Shown here: piece after piece, positions 11,431 to 22,348 of the stretch
Position numbering within the stretch: the first letter of the stretch is position 1
How the letters are laid out: each line of letters opens with the position of its first letter
Source: Uloborus plumipes
Lineage: Eukaryota > Arthropoda > Arachnida > Araneae > Uloboridae
Direction of reading: 5' to 3'
Assembly: GCA_038373865.1 (NCBI GenBank)
Contig: JAXGGA010001164.1
Coordinates: forward strand, 102,383 to 166,382
DNA: 64,000 nucleotides
Made by a program: the position numbers and the translations under genes
Notes under the pieces: model-generated
The model's input: the letters and a program-made list of their open reading frames with translations, nothing else
Databases searched by the model: none
What the model was told of the DNA's origin: nothing

Positions 11431-12239
11431 CGCTGCAAAAAATTAACTGTTGTTTTTACGGTATAATTTAGAAGCCGAGGTTCCGATTTAAAACTGTAAA
11501 ATGCACAGTAATAAACTGTAAAACTAGCAATTTTACAGTTTCTTACGCTAAAGTTACAAATTTTACAGTTCATTGACGTAAAATTTAGCTGTATTATTCT
11601 GTAAAAGCAACAGTATAATACTGAGAGGAGAGGTTCCAGTTTGAAACTGTAAAATACACGGTAATAAACTAACATTAGCCATTTTACAGTTTATTACTGT
11701 AAAATTAGCAATTTTTACTGTTTATTACTGTAAAATTAGCAATTTTTACTGTTTATTACTGTAAAATTAGCCATTTTTACAGTTTATTACTGTAAAATTA
11801 GCAATTTTTACTGTTTATTACTGTAAAATTAGCAATTTTTACTGTTTATTACTGTAACATTAGCCATTTTACAGTTTATTACTGTAAAATTAGCAATTTT
11901 TACTGTTTATTACTGTAAAATTAGCAATTTTTACTGTTTATTACTGTAACATTAGCCATTTTACAGTTTATTACTGTAAAATTAGCAATTTTTACTGTTT
12001 ATTACTGTAAAATTAGCAATTTTTACTGTTTATTACTGTAACATTAGCCATTTTACAGTTTATTACTGTAAAATTAGCAATTTTTACTGTTTATTACTGT
12101 AAAATTAGCAATTTTTACATTTTACTACTGTAAAATTAGTAATTTTTAGTTTATTACTATAAAATTAGCCATTTTTAAAGTTTATTACTAGAAAATTAGC
12201 TGTATTATACTGCAAAAACTGCATCCATTTTTTACAGCG
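11431..12239. mobile_element. TA MITE, copy 2, with expanded internal tandem array
   Basis: Ends CGCTGCAAAAAATTAACTGT and the complement of TTTTTTACAGCG, TA on both sides (11429-11430, 12240-12241). This is the family of 5009-5346. The size difference (809 against 338 bp) comes from the tandem array described next. Confidence 0.75.
11665..12175 (+). repeat. Tandem array of a ~30-31-bp unit with a three-unit (~92-bp) higher-order repeat
   Basis: The unit reads TTTATTACTGTAAAATTAGC followed by AATTTTTACTG or CATTTTACAG. About sixteen units stand head to tail. Between about 11850 and 12110 the variants follow a fixed order: one CCATTTTACAG unit then two AATTTTTACTG units, with the change GTAACATTAG marking each third unit. 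That ordered triplet is a higher-order repeat, so the array grew by copying blocks of three. Confidence 0.85.
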
Positions 12240-12529
12240 TACCATTATCCATCACTGGCTTTAAATTTTAATTTTTAAGTCCCCCTTTCGGGGGAATGTT
12301 TTGACCCCCCTCCCCCCGTTTTGCGCAATTACGATTGTTTGTTGCTTTCACTTGATACAGTCTAATATTTCATCCTGTGACCTTCCTTGACTTTGCGCAT
12401 GCGCCAGGTCTCTTCCGATTTTCTCAAAATAGGGGGGAATGCGGAGTAACATTCAACAAAGAAGTGATAAGCGAACAAAAACCGTTTCAAATGGAACCGT
12501 TCGTGACTGCCAGGCGCCGAGTTCGAAAA

Positions 12530-12845
12530 CGGACAGTAGGTTTTGATTCTTTCTTAAAATATTTTGATTACCATGACGACGTGAATAAATCTGGCTCATT
12601 GTTTTAAACAAGACAGACTATTCTTAGTTGTCGCTACAAATCACCGGTTTTCGTTAGTTTATTTTTTTCGAGACTTAATTCAAGCAAATTTTACATTGAA
12701 AAGCGATTTTTTTACATGCAAAATCACCTTTAAAAAAAAAAAAAAAAACTATCGCTGAATAATAAACATAAATAGCAAAACTTCATCGAAATACAAAACT
12801 TCAGATTAATAACTCCCATCATTTAAGATGGGCAAGAAATGAAAA
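12530..12845 (+). repeat. Old interspersed repeat, copy 1 (related to 16850-17290)
   Basis: Shares with 16850-17290 the ordered blocks ATTACxATGACG, CTCxTTGTTTT, GGTTACAAATC-like sequence and CCCATCAxTTAAGAT, with many differences. Family unknown. Confidence 0.5.
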
Positions 12846-12984
12846 TACAAAAACGGTATATATACGCCATTACATGTATAATAAGTAAACTGGAGGAAAT
12901 TCACCATAAAAACTATATCTTTCTTATTACATCCTAATTATCATTTCTTTTTTATTTATATGCCTTATATTACCCAACTCTATA

Positions 12985-13080
12985 CTTCAGAACCAGACTA
13001 AGGTAAGTCCATTTTCGTCACTTTTCAGTAGAGGGCGTAAACGATTAGCTGATACATGCAAAGGTTGGGACTCGTGCTCT
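12985..13080 (+). repeat. Arm-like copy of the 24524-24661 palindrome
   Basis: CAGAACCAGACTAAGGTAAG, TCCATTTTCGTCA and TTTTCAGTAGAGGGCG match one arm of the palindrome at 24524-24661 and the repeat at 7950-8060. Confidence 0.5.
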
Positions 13081-14605
13081 TTTAATGCTGCTAAATAATT
13101 GTGAACGAATTTTTTCTAGAATACCGTTCTCATATTTCGATGCGGAATAAGGTTCTACATATAATGGAACAAAAAAGTGAAACTCGCCATTTTTGGACTT
13201 ACGAAAGTTCTGGTTCTGAGGTACAGAATTTAGAAAATCACCGGTCATAATAATTGACAAGTGCAAATTTCTTCGCCACTTCTGTTCCATTCCGTTTTTA
13301 GAAACAAGTAACCCAACGAGTATGGTCCTATCGTATTTCGTGATTCCGAAAAAACATAATTTGAATTCAAGACGTCAAAATTAAAATGAATTCCAGGGGA
13401 TGGATGCAGTTTTTTTGGGGGGGCCAAATTTTTAAAAAGAAGGACGATTTTTTAAAAAAATTGTTATTTTACTTCAAGTGTTCAAATTTAGAAACTTTTT
13501 GATGAGTGTCCGGTGAATGCAACGATACTCAACCCGCTGTCTCACAAGTTTTAGTGGGTGATCCTGGCAAAAGGAGTAAAGAAAGCCTTTTAACTTAGTT
13601 TCGTTTAGGAACATACTTAAAAAACAGTTTTTTTTATTGAATCAGTAATTGTTTTTTTTTTTCATTTGTTGCTTTGCTTTTATTGGGTTTGATGGCACAA
13701 GATTCCTCATAAGCCATACTGCTCCAAACTACTGTAGAAAAGCCTTAAAAGGTCTTTAAAAAAATAATAAAAACCAAGAAAGAAAGAAAAATAGTCAAAG
13801 TAGTAAAGGATATAAAACTTCTCGAATTTTGAATATTTTTGTCGAGATGAAAACAAGATCGAACTTTTAAATTTTGAAAAATGAACCAGAAGAATGAAAA
13901 ATAATTTTGAGAACATAAAAAACATACAAAATAAAATTTAAAAAAAGATGAGGCGAAAACAAGGACATAAGGAGTGACGACCAACAAAAACACTGAACTA
14001 AAGACAAAAATCCAATAAAGGGAACAATTTAGTCCAGAAAAGAACCGTTTCTTATATTACATATTTTTTTTAAAGTTTTATTCGTGTTTTTGAAAATAAA
14101 ATCAAAATTGTGAAGCTATATAAGCTGAATTTAAACCTCAAAATAATGAATAAATAAATAAATGAAACCAAGGCGAAGACCAACCTAATTTTCACGGATG
14201 ACGTTTTTTCTCCCATTCCTTTTTTCCGAAATATTTTCCCTTTCTCACATTTAAAAGATCTAAAGCAGTTGAAATGTCCTCCTTTCAGTACCTCAAAGAT
14301 CAACTATGATCTGAATTTGGTAATGGTGCTGCCATCTAGAGTTTAAAACTCATACTAAAAGTATATCAGCGAGCCTTATGCAGCAATTACATCTACATTA
14401 CAAAGAAGAAAGAAGAAAAATATTTGCATGTTTCAAAAAAAAAAAAAAAAAAAATACGATGTATAACGCATGTGACGCTTTCAGTGGCGAAAACAGAAAT
14501 TTTTTCTTGTGGGAAGGTGGGGGGGGGGGGGGGGGGGGGCTATGGCAATATTAACGTGTAAAAATTGGGTGGGTTATCAGTTCAGTTGAATTTTTTTTTA
14601 ATCAT
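13081..14605. other. Non-coding, low-complexity tracts
   Basis: AT-rich with A runs (about 14437-14455) and a G homopolymer (about 14519-14539). Open frames here are AT-biased, without motifs. Nothing recognised as a gene. Confidence 0.45.
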
Positions 14606-15284
14606 GGGTCATTCCACGTCAAGTGATCCAAAATCTGAGAAAAATTTTACCTTACATTTTTGTATTTCTTTCTTTTTTGGCTCATCCATTGTACCCCTTG
14701 AGGTAATCAAAAGTGTCAATTTTTAGATTTTTATCTCTATTATTTTTTCATTTATGAGACTTTGAACTTTGGAAAAACCCTCGTTTTTCCATGGATAAGG
14801 GAAGATAAAAGGGACCATAACTCAGCACCAAATACAGATAGAACGATTTGGTAAATGGCATTTTAAAGTACGTTAGTTGCCGCTTAATCTGATATGCAAC
14901 ATGACTAATTTGATAAAAATTTTCTTTTTCAAAAAATGAAATTTAAATTTCAAATTTAAATTTCTCGAAAAACATACAATGATTTTTTTTCAAAAAATTT
15001 TCAAAAATTCTTGTGTATTTTATCTATGTTTGTACCAATTTTTAGATTGGGATCTCAATGGGATCATATTTTTTTGAATTTTTGAATAAAACTGTATAGG
15101 AAAAAAATGATATTTTTTAGATTCTATTTATTTAAATACTAAGTTGTATGGCTTGTGATGGTCTAAAAAGTAGTAAATAAACATTAATATGTTTAAAGTG
15201 AGCTGGCATGAGCTTATAGATTTGTCAGGTTCATCCCCCCCTCCCTCCCCTGCTCAACCACTCTTTTTTTTTTCAAAACTGTTC

Positions 15285-15325
<41 letters not shown>

Positions 15326-16525
15326 TCGATACAAAATGAATAGTAAACTTATTTAAAGTTGGTAAATGGGTTCCCTTATAACTAGACGAAGTATCCCCCT
15401 CCCCACCCAAATATACCATTCACACTATACTAATATGACGTCCAACCTCGGGATTGAATTGAGGATTATTTTCACCCTAGGTATATATATTGTTTTTCAG
15501 ACGAAGTGTTTCTTTTCGATCCGAGCTTCAAAGTGTACTTCCATTCAATATCTGAAATTTAACTTTATGATTCATTTCATCTCCTACCCTAGTACCAATC
15601 TTCAATTTTGAAGGGAGGAAATAAATGGGTCGCCCCAAGATCATAGCAAACAGCAAAATGGCACTGTTTCTCCTTGTTCTCATTGTTTTTTCTATTCTTT
15701 TCGCACAAAACTGAAAATAAATCAAAATATCAGATCATATGTCTGTGTCCCCATAACTATCTCCCCACATTATCTAGTGTGCAGCTGTTATTTAATTGTT
15801 TGTGTTCTTTTTCATTTTGTTGTAAAGGAAAGTAATGCAGCAAGATATATCTATGTACATATATTAAACAAACACTGCTTTTTTGATCATAACCTCTCAT
15901 GTTGCTTAACTTCTGTACAGATTGCTCCTCCCCTTTTCCTGCCTTCCCGCTCCAAACTTTTATTTTTTTATCATCTCGCCTAACCCCATTTCAAAGCCTT
16001 AGTCTCTACTGATGTCTGGTAGTGTTTCAGTTGGTTCTGTTTGTTACTCTTTCCTATTAGCTCATGAGCTTTGTCCAATAAGAGAAAGGAAAGGCAGTGA
16101 TGGGGACTGACATATAACCTGATACTTTGATTTCTTTTCAGTTTTATGTGAAAATAATGAGAAAACATGAGGGGAAACAGTGCTATTTTGCTGTTTGCTA
16201 TGATCTTGGGGCGAACCGTTTTTTTTCTTCCTCCAAAATTGAAGATTGGTGTTGGGGGAGGGGATGAAATGAATCATAAGTTTAAATTCAGATATTGAAT
16301 GGAAGTACACTTTGTGAAGGTCGGATTGAAAAAAGAAACACTTCATCTGTGTGTGAAAAACAATCTATACCTAGGGGGAACATAATCCTCAAATCAATCC
16401 CCAGGTGAAACGTCTAAAAATTGACACTTTTGATTACCTCAAGGGGTACAATTGATGAGCCAAATTTGAAAGAAATACAATAATGTAAGGTAAAAACCGT
16501 TGGATCACTTGACATGGAATGACAC
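14606..16525. mobile_element. 1.9-kb foldback element with GGGTCATTCC ends and TCAT duplication
   Basis: TCAT flanks both edges (14602-14605, 16526-16529). The left end GGGTCATTCCACGTCAAGTG mirrors CACTTGACATGGAATGACAC at the right end, and the match continues for about 118 bases (CTCATCCATTGTACCCCTTG and so on). A second inverted pair lies deeper: about 15470-15745 mirrors 16110-16385, including ATGGAAGTACACTTTG and GATCTTGGGGCGA. The left arm carries extra sequence the right arm lacks. TIR and 4-bp duplication resemble those of 43494-44074. No intact transposase. Confidence 0.65.
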
Positions 16526-16849
16526 TCATACGTCATTTGAACATTGGCTAGAAATTTGTTCTGGGTATTTAATGCGAAAACCCCACAGTACGAAATGAAT
16601 CGATTTTCAACCTCACAATGACGCAAAATACTAAAAATTTATTTCCAAACTGAATGTTTTTTCGAAAAATTCAAAATTTCGTTGAAAATAATCTACCAAT
16701 CTCTCACCATTACTTTTTGCAAGCAAGTTCATGAAGAGGGAAGAAAACACGTGAAATTGACACTTGCTGGTTCATATTATGTAAGCTTCATTCGTGTTTT
16801 TGAGTAACCTTGATTGCTGCTTTTCCCCACTTGACCGAAGTGCATGTTC

Positions 16850-17290
16850 CTTTGAATTTTAAGATTACAATGACGGCGAGAATATATCCAGCTCGTTGTT
16901 TTGAATATTTATTTAGTCAGACAATTTTTCGTCGTCATGGTTACAAATCCTCTGCGGTTTGCATTCTCTCAAGGCCGAGATTTTGCTTTAAAAACGGTTT
17001 TTATTAGTGATTTGTTATTTGAGATTTTATATTAAAAACATTTTTTGTAAGAGATTTATTTTTGAGATTTTACATTGTTAAAAGATATTATAAAGATAAT
17101 TTACAAAACTCAAACAGATTTTGCATTAAAAACGTTTTCATTTATTTATTTAATGTTATTATATATTTTTTTATGGCGTAAAATCAAGTTTTTCAGGAAA
17201 AACACTTATATACGTGAACTTAAATAACAAAAGTTTATCTGAATACAAAATTTCCAGCTCACTGCTCCCCATCACTTAAGATTGAAAAGA
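16850..17290 (+). repeat. Old interspersed repeat, copy 2
   Basis: Homologous in order to 12530-12845 (see there). Its right part is interrupted by the hAT element at 17316-19045. Confidence 0.5.
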
Positions 17291-17315
17291 AATGATTCGG
17301 ACATCAGATTCTTAC

Positions 17316-19045
17316 CAGTGTTTCTTTCAGACATTTTGCTCCGGGGGGGGGGGGGGCACTTTGAGAATCCGGAGGGGCAAAAAGATAGACACGAATCCAG
17401 CGGCTCACAGGGGGGGGAGGCAAAAATAGCCTAAAACTGCATTTAGGGGACTTTTTCGATAACTTTGCCCCCTCCCACTAAATTTGAGATCTAAAATTGT
17501 AGTTTTTCCCTCCTCTCCCCTTTCCTGTAATGACCTCCTCCAAAAACAAAAGCTAGCTGGATTTCTCTAAATTTGGCCAACCCTCCCCCCATTTGTTCTC
17601 TAAAATTTCACTTTGACCCGCCCTCCTTTTCCGACAGGGACCTCTCCCAAAGCTGGATCCGCAGTTGCCAAGGGCGTATAAAGGGGAGTGGCTGTTGACA
17701 ACCTCTCTCCCCTCTGAAATAACTTAAAAATTTCGTACTCTCAACACAAACTTTATATTTTGAAACATCAATTCGTAAATTTATCTCAATGATTGGCTTA
17801 CCCCCTCCCTAAATAAATTCCCATGGTCACCATTCCCATAGGATATTCGAATGTTCGAAAAACTTAGTTTTCCGCCCGGTAATTTTTCGAAACTGAAACT
17901 CCCAAAACAAAATTTTGTTAGATATTTAGAAACGTTAAGAGAGCAACGTAAGGGAGTAAACGTCAGAGGCACCCCCCAGAAAAATTCCCAACTCGAAGCC
18001 CCTAATGCACAAACGTATAGGATCGTTGATGACGTACTGTAGGGGATGAAGTTCAAGACACCACCCTCAAAACATTTCGATATTGGAGCTCTAAATACGC
18101 AATTGTAGGTCATCTGCTGCGATGATATTTAAGGTAAGGCTACTATAACTAGGGGAAGGGGGTCACGGACTCTCCCCCAGATTTTTTTTTTGCAAACTGA
18201 AGGCCTAAAAACGCAATTGTTGGTATGTGTGATGAAGTTATAGAAAGGAACGCATATTTTGAAATTCTCTGCAGGAAAATAAAGTCAAAATTTAAATCTG
18301 AAACGCGAAATGGTAAGCTATGTTTGATGAGATAGGCGAGGTAAATGTCGTTTGTGAAACTTTTTTGGAACTTTTCCGAAATTGAAGTCAGTGAAAGAAA
18401 ATGTTCGCTTAGTGCATTTTGATGGCATCAGAGATAGGGATGGGGTTTGGACTTAAACCTTTTAAATTTTTTGAGATTGAAATCCCGGAATCGCAATAGT
18501 AAGTCATTTTTGGTCCATAAGGGAAAGGATAGGGTCCACGGACTCCCTTCTCCCATAATTTTTGAAAATTGCATCATAAACCATCTTTGAGAAAAATAGA
18601 ATTTTTAAATTTTTAAAAATTGAAGCCCTAAAAATGCATTTCCAGACTCTCTTTTATAACATTATGAATATTAATGAAATTCAGGACTCTCCTTGAAAGT
18701 GCTCTAAAATTGAAGTCCCCCCACTTTCAAAAAAAAAAAAAAAAAGCACAACTGTAGGCGATTTTTGATGTCAATGGAAAAGTGATAAGCTTCGCAAATT
18801 CTTTCCCGGTATTTTTCCGAAACTGATGTCCTAAGATACAATTGCAGGCCATCTTTGATTACCCCCCTCCTCCTCACACACAAATACCCAATATATGTTT
18901 TAAAGCTTTCATTTATTTTTATACTTATTTAACAATTTATTGTTTGTTTATTGATTACTTTCACTTTATTGATTTATCTCTTGTGTGTGTGTGTGTTAGT
19001 GCAAACTGAGATTCCCCCCCGGGGAGATGCCTGAAAGAAACACTG
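17316..19045. mobile_element. hAT-type element, 1.7 kb, CAGTGTTTCTTTCAG ends
   Basis: A perfect 8-bp duplication ATTCTTAC (17308-17315, 19046-19053) flanks TIR CAGTGTTTCTTTCAGACAT at 17316 and its mirror CTGAAAGAAACACTG ending 19045. G and C homopolymers follow inside both ends. The middle holds diverged near-repeats of about 100 bp with AATTGAAGxCCTAAAA and CCCCCTCCC tracts, probably old tandem copies. No transposase frame. An (AC/GT)n tract lies at about 18970-18995. Confidence 0.82.
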
Positions 19046-19381
19046 ATTCTTACATTATATATTTCACTCTAGTAAGGTTCTAAATCAACTGAATTTAACT
19101 TCTTTTCCCCTACAGAGCAGAAATACGCATAATATTAATAGTTAACGTGGGTCATATGATAAATTTATTAGAGATCAAGAAAAAGTACTTTTATTGGATT
19201 AACTTTCACAAGAAAAAAAAAAGTTTCTGTGAATGTTTATTAAGTTATTTAATTGCATTTACCGGATTACACGAAAAAAAAAAAAAAAAAAAAAAAACTT
19301 AGACCACAGGTAGAATATGATTCTGTACAGCTTATTTCTCTGTCAGGAACATGCAACACACCACCTACTCGTTCATTTTGA

Positions 19382-19427
19382 TCCATGGACTGCAGTTTCG
19401 GGCTTATTATGCCTTCATCAGCATGGA
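19382..19427 (-). ncRNA. Type I hammerhead ribozyme, left arm
   Basis: On the minus strand the order is: stem I strand TCCATG, core CTGATGA, stem II GGC-loop-GCC, core CGAAA, a very short stem III around TGCA, cleavage triplet GTC, and stem I return CATGGA. All core bases match the hammerhead consensus. The pair closing stem II nearest the core is A-C instead of the usual G-C, which may weaken it. The minimal stem III with a self-complementary loop is typical of animal hammerheads that work as dimers. It is identical to the right-arm copy over these 46 bases. Confidence 0.78.
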
Positions 19428-19500
19428 ATGCGAAAGTGAACGAGTTGGAAGCAAAACTCCTCTTATAGAGCAGAGAGCCGGAAAAAACTGGTAGCTAACT

Positions 19501-19544
19501 TGTACCGTTCAGATGTGCGGTCGTTCGCTAGTATTCTAATTTCA
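19501..19544. other. Single-stranded spacer between the two ribozyme arms
   Basis: About 45 bases that do not pair with either arm and contain CAGATGTGCGGTCGTTCGC. It is the loop of the inverted repeat. Confidence 0.6.
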
Positions 19545-19621
19545 CATCAGCTACCAGTTTTTTTTTCGGCTCTCTTTGTTCTATAAGAGGATTTTTGCCT
19601 CCAACTCGTTCACTTTCGTAT

Positions 19622-19667
19622 TCCATGCTGATGAAGGCATAATAAGCCCGAAACTGCAGTCCATGGA
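19622..19667 (+). ncRNA. Type I hammerhead ribozyme, right arm
   Basis: Same motif as the left arm, on the plus strand. Stem I 19622-19627 pairs with 19662-19667. Core CTGATGA is 19628-19634. Stem II is 19636-19638 with 19646-19648, loop ATAATAA. GAAA is 19650-19653. Stem III is 19653-19655 against 19658-19660 around a tiny loop. Predicted cleavage is after C19661. Retention of every core base in both arms suggests a young insertion or selection on the RNA. Confidence 0.8.
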
Positions 19668-19898
19668 TCAAAATGAACGAGTAGGCGGTGTGTTGCATGT
19701 TCCTGCCTGAGCCCTTGCTTAGAGGCGGTTACTCACTGCTTTATTTCTCTGTATCTGTACTGCTTATGCAGGGTGAATAGCATGCCTCTCCCCTCTATTC
19801 TATATATAAGTTCTTTCTCTGCTGCTGTACTGTGCCAGCAAGGAAAACACCCTATCCCTTCTCTTGATTCTGTACAAGTTCTTTCTCTGCCTCTGTAC

Positions 19899-20773
19899 CA
19901 GTGCTGCGACATCGATGTCGATGTTTTGGAAACATTCGATGCTTTTGCAAGAACATCGATGTTTTTACCATCGATGTTTGAGGGTCGATGTTTTTCCAAC
20001 ATCGATTTTTTTTGGGGGGGGGGGAGTTCGATGTTGTTTTCGATGTCGGTATTTTATATTCCAGCAAAGAAAGGCAAAGAAAAATATACGATAAGCATAC
20101 TTATTAAAAAGTTTTCGTCATGAATCAGAACCAGAACCAGAAGTTGCAATATTAACCTCATTGAAAAAAAAAATCTATCATTTTTATCGATTTTGCTCTC
20201 GATGCTTCTGAAACATCTCTAATTTGCTGTCACCGTTTTTTTTTTTTTTTTTGTTGATGTCTTTTAATAATTGTTGTTTTGCGTTCAATGTTCTTCCTTT
20301 AATATAATTTTTACATTTCAGCAAAAAACAATAGAAATTAAGCGATGAAAAAGATTCATCTTTCTTCAAGCACTAGTTGCAATATTTACCAAAGTGAAAA
20401 AAAAAATTTTCATAACTAACGATGATTTACTGCAAACGATTTTTAAACATCGTTGTTTTGCATTTGAAATTCATTTCGATGATGTTTTACATTTCAGCAA
20501 AAGAAAAAAAAAAGTTTTATAAAAATATGCGGCAAAGAAAAAAGCTATACTGTAAATCAACAGTTGTTAAATGAGTGAGAAAAAAGTTTTCTTAATTGAC
20601 ATCGATATCTCACGGTTGATGTTTTTCCAATATACGAAAGATATATCTAATTGAGTGATATAAGAGGCGCTTGTAATGCGAAGTAACTGAATAACCGTAC
20701 TTTCAAATGTGTAAAAAATAAAAAAATCGATGTTTTGAAACATCGATGTTTTGCTTTGGATGTCGCACCCCTA
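19899..20773. mobile_element. hAT-type MITE built of ACATCGATGTTTT sub-repeats
   Basis: A perfect 8-bp duplication CTCTGTAC (19891-19898, 20774-20781) flanks TIR CAGTGCTGCGACATC and its counterpart GATGTCGCACCCCTA. ACATCGATGTTTT and close variants occur at least eight times next to the ends, as expected for subterminal transposase-binding sites of hAT elements. It inserted into the ~65-bp tandem array. Confidence 0.85.
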
Positions 20774-20950
20774 CTCTGTACTGCTCATGCGGGGTAAAAA
20801 AAACCAGTCGCTCCTCTTAATTCTGTACAAATTCTTTTTCCACCTTTATACTGCTCGCAGAAAAAACAACCTGTCTCTCCTCTTGGTTCTGTACAAGTTA
20901 TTTCTCTGCCTCTGTACTGCTCATGCAGGGTAAACAACTTGTCACTCCTC

Positions 20951-22150
20951 TGGTGTCTGGCACATTAGGTTGGACCGAAAAATACTTTTACTCATTTTTG
21001 AAGTCTGTTTTGAAAATTTTGATACCTTCTGATAAAGTTTGTGAAAAGTTAATAACAGTTGACTTTTCAAAAACAGATTAAACTTTAGCAGTAATTCAGT
21101 AAAAAACCTCTTTTATGCTCCAACTGTCGGAAAGGTCATAAAACTGTTTCGTGAGCGGTAGATTGTTAGTGAAGGAAGGGACGAGATATGGATTGTCATT
21201 AAAAATTTTATCCTCGCAGCTCGCAGTCATCAATGCCAAAACTGAGTCATAAGTCCAAATTAAAACTTTGGTACGCAAAGAGAAATGTTTAAAACTAAAT
21301 TATGAAATAGTGATTGCAAATATAAATGCATTGCAAATATGTAAATAATGTGGCTGCGGAATGGATCCCGAAATGCATCAACCTCCTTGTGGTGTGTTCT
21401 GGGCTGTTAATGTAACGATATTTAATTGTATTTACAATTGAAAGCAATATTTTCCCTATTTATTGTGAAAAATAAAAAACTGAACTGAAAAATAAGTAGT
21501 ATTGCAATGTGCAAAAAAAAAGCTAAAGTCAGTCAATGTTTGGTTAATTTTGCTAAACTTTGCAGCTGATGCGCGAACTGAAAACTGGAAAGAATATAAA
21601 TACTTTAAAATGTATGTTGCAAGAGTGTTAAAAGGCAGAATCTCAATGGTTTTAGAACAAAAATTTTAAGTAATTGCTATTTATTTATTTATTTTTGAAA
21701 ATTACCTATTTTTTACGTAAAAAAAGTTAAAGTCTTGGTAGCACCCTTTAGTATTTGTTCAAACTAGGTAATATTTTACACGTATATTGCATTTATAGAT
21801 ACACAACTTTGAGAGGGCCCAGCCCGAAAAAACCCGGGGGGGGGGGTGGCGAACTTTGAGAACAGTAGCTATTTTTTTTAGTAAGAAAAATTTTCTAGCA
21901 GTACAATTTTTTCCCCTTGTATTTGCTGAATCAATTCCCTTTGTCTTCCCGTCCTTCTACGAACCACCAGGAGCCCTATCGCTTTTCCCAGCAAACCACT
22001 GTTCTAAACAACAATGACAACTGATGCCACTTAATGAACCCAAAAAGATGTTTCTGTCAGGCTCATTTCGCTTCCAGCAGCTAAATAAGGTCATTAAAGG
22101 CTTCCTGTTCTGTCTTTCAAAATGGAATTTCCACGTCAATTTGCTGTACC
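20951..22150. other. Upstream flank of the host gene, nothing coding recognised
   Basis: Contains TTAGGTTGGACCGAAAAATA at about 20967, resembling a mariner end but without a partner, and a G run near 21836. Around 21080-21280 there is a short minus-strand open frame without motifs. The last 200 bases are GC-richer and look single-copy, as a promoter would. Confidence 0.4.
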
Positions 22151-22190
22151 ACCCGTGCAGACGCCTGCAACGGCATGGAATTGATACAGC

Positions 22191-22198
22191 TATAAAAA
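22191..22198 (+). promoter_or_regulatory. TATA box of the five-exon secreted-protein gene
   Basis: TATAAAAA lies 94 bases before the ATG. A start near the CACATCAACA sequence at about 22216-22225 would be at the expected 25-35 base distance and give a 5' leader of roughly 65 bases. The start itself is inferred. Confidence 0.6.
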
Positions 22199-22284
22199 CC
22201 CATGAGGTCCCCACATCAACACAAAGCACTGGTTGAATTTCATTCAAATACCTACCGGTCTACACAGCATTCCATTGTCCGAAG

Positions 22285-22348
22285 ATGCTATCAGCCAAGA
22301 ACTTGATGCTTGTCTCTGGCTTGTTGTTTGTCTGCACTGTCGTAATTT
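22285..22348 (+). CDS. Exon 1 coding part: signal peptide
   Basis: Starts at ATG 22285 (context GAAGATG) and encodes MLSAKNLMLVSGLLFVCTVV plus one residue, then ends one base into a codon at the donor ATTT/GTAAGT. The hydrophobic run and the strong donor make this a confident first coding exon. Confidence 0.75.

Larger units (their letters stand above)
19344..19740. mobile_element. Inverted-repeat element with a hammerhead ribozyme in each arm (Penelope-like / retrozyme)
   Basis: Arms at 19344-19500 and about 19545-19705 are near-perfect inverted copies beginning CAGGAACATGCAACACACC. A short unpaired tail follows (19706-19740: CCTGAG...GGCGGTTACTCACTGCT). The element interrupts a tandem array and is flanked by TTATTTCTCTGT (19332-19343 and 19741-19752), a 12-bp target duplication, although the host array could supply part of that match. 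Each arm holds a hammerhead ribozyme (separate entries). Penelope-like elements carry hammerheads in their terminal repeats, often inverted, and have long, variable duplications. Animal retrozymes are their short non-coding relatives. No reverse transcriptase or GIY-YIG frame is present. The tail recurs at 36600-36660. Confidence 0.68.
19320..20950 (+). repeat. Tandem array of a ~65-70-bp unit, split by two insertions
   Basis: Units with TTCTGTACAAGTT, CTTTCTCTGCCTCTGTACTG, CTCATGCAGGGTAAAC and CTGTCTCTCCTCTT recur at 19320-19343, 19741-19898 and 20774-20950. The gaps are exactly filled by the ribozyme element (19344-19740) and a hAT MITE (19899-20773), so the array existed first. Confidence 0.75.

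Noticed and set aside
20967..20990. TTAGGTTGGACCGAAAAATA as a mariner terminal repeat
   Set aside because: No matching inverted end or TA-flanked partner was found nearby.
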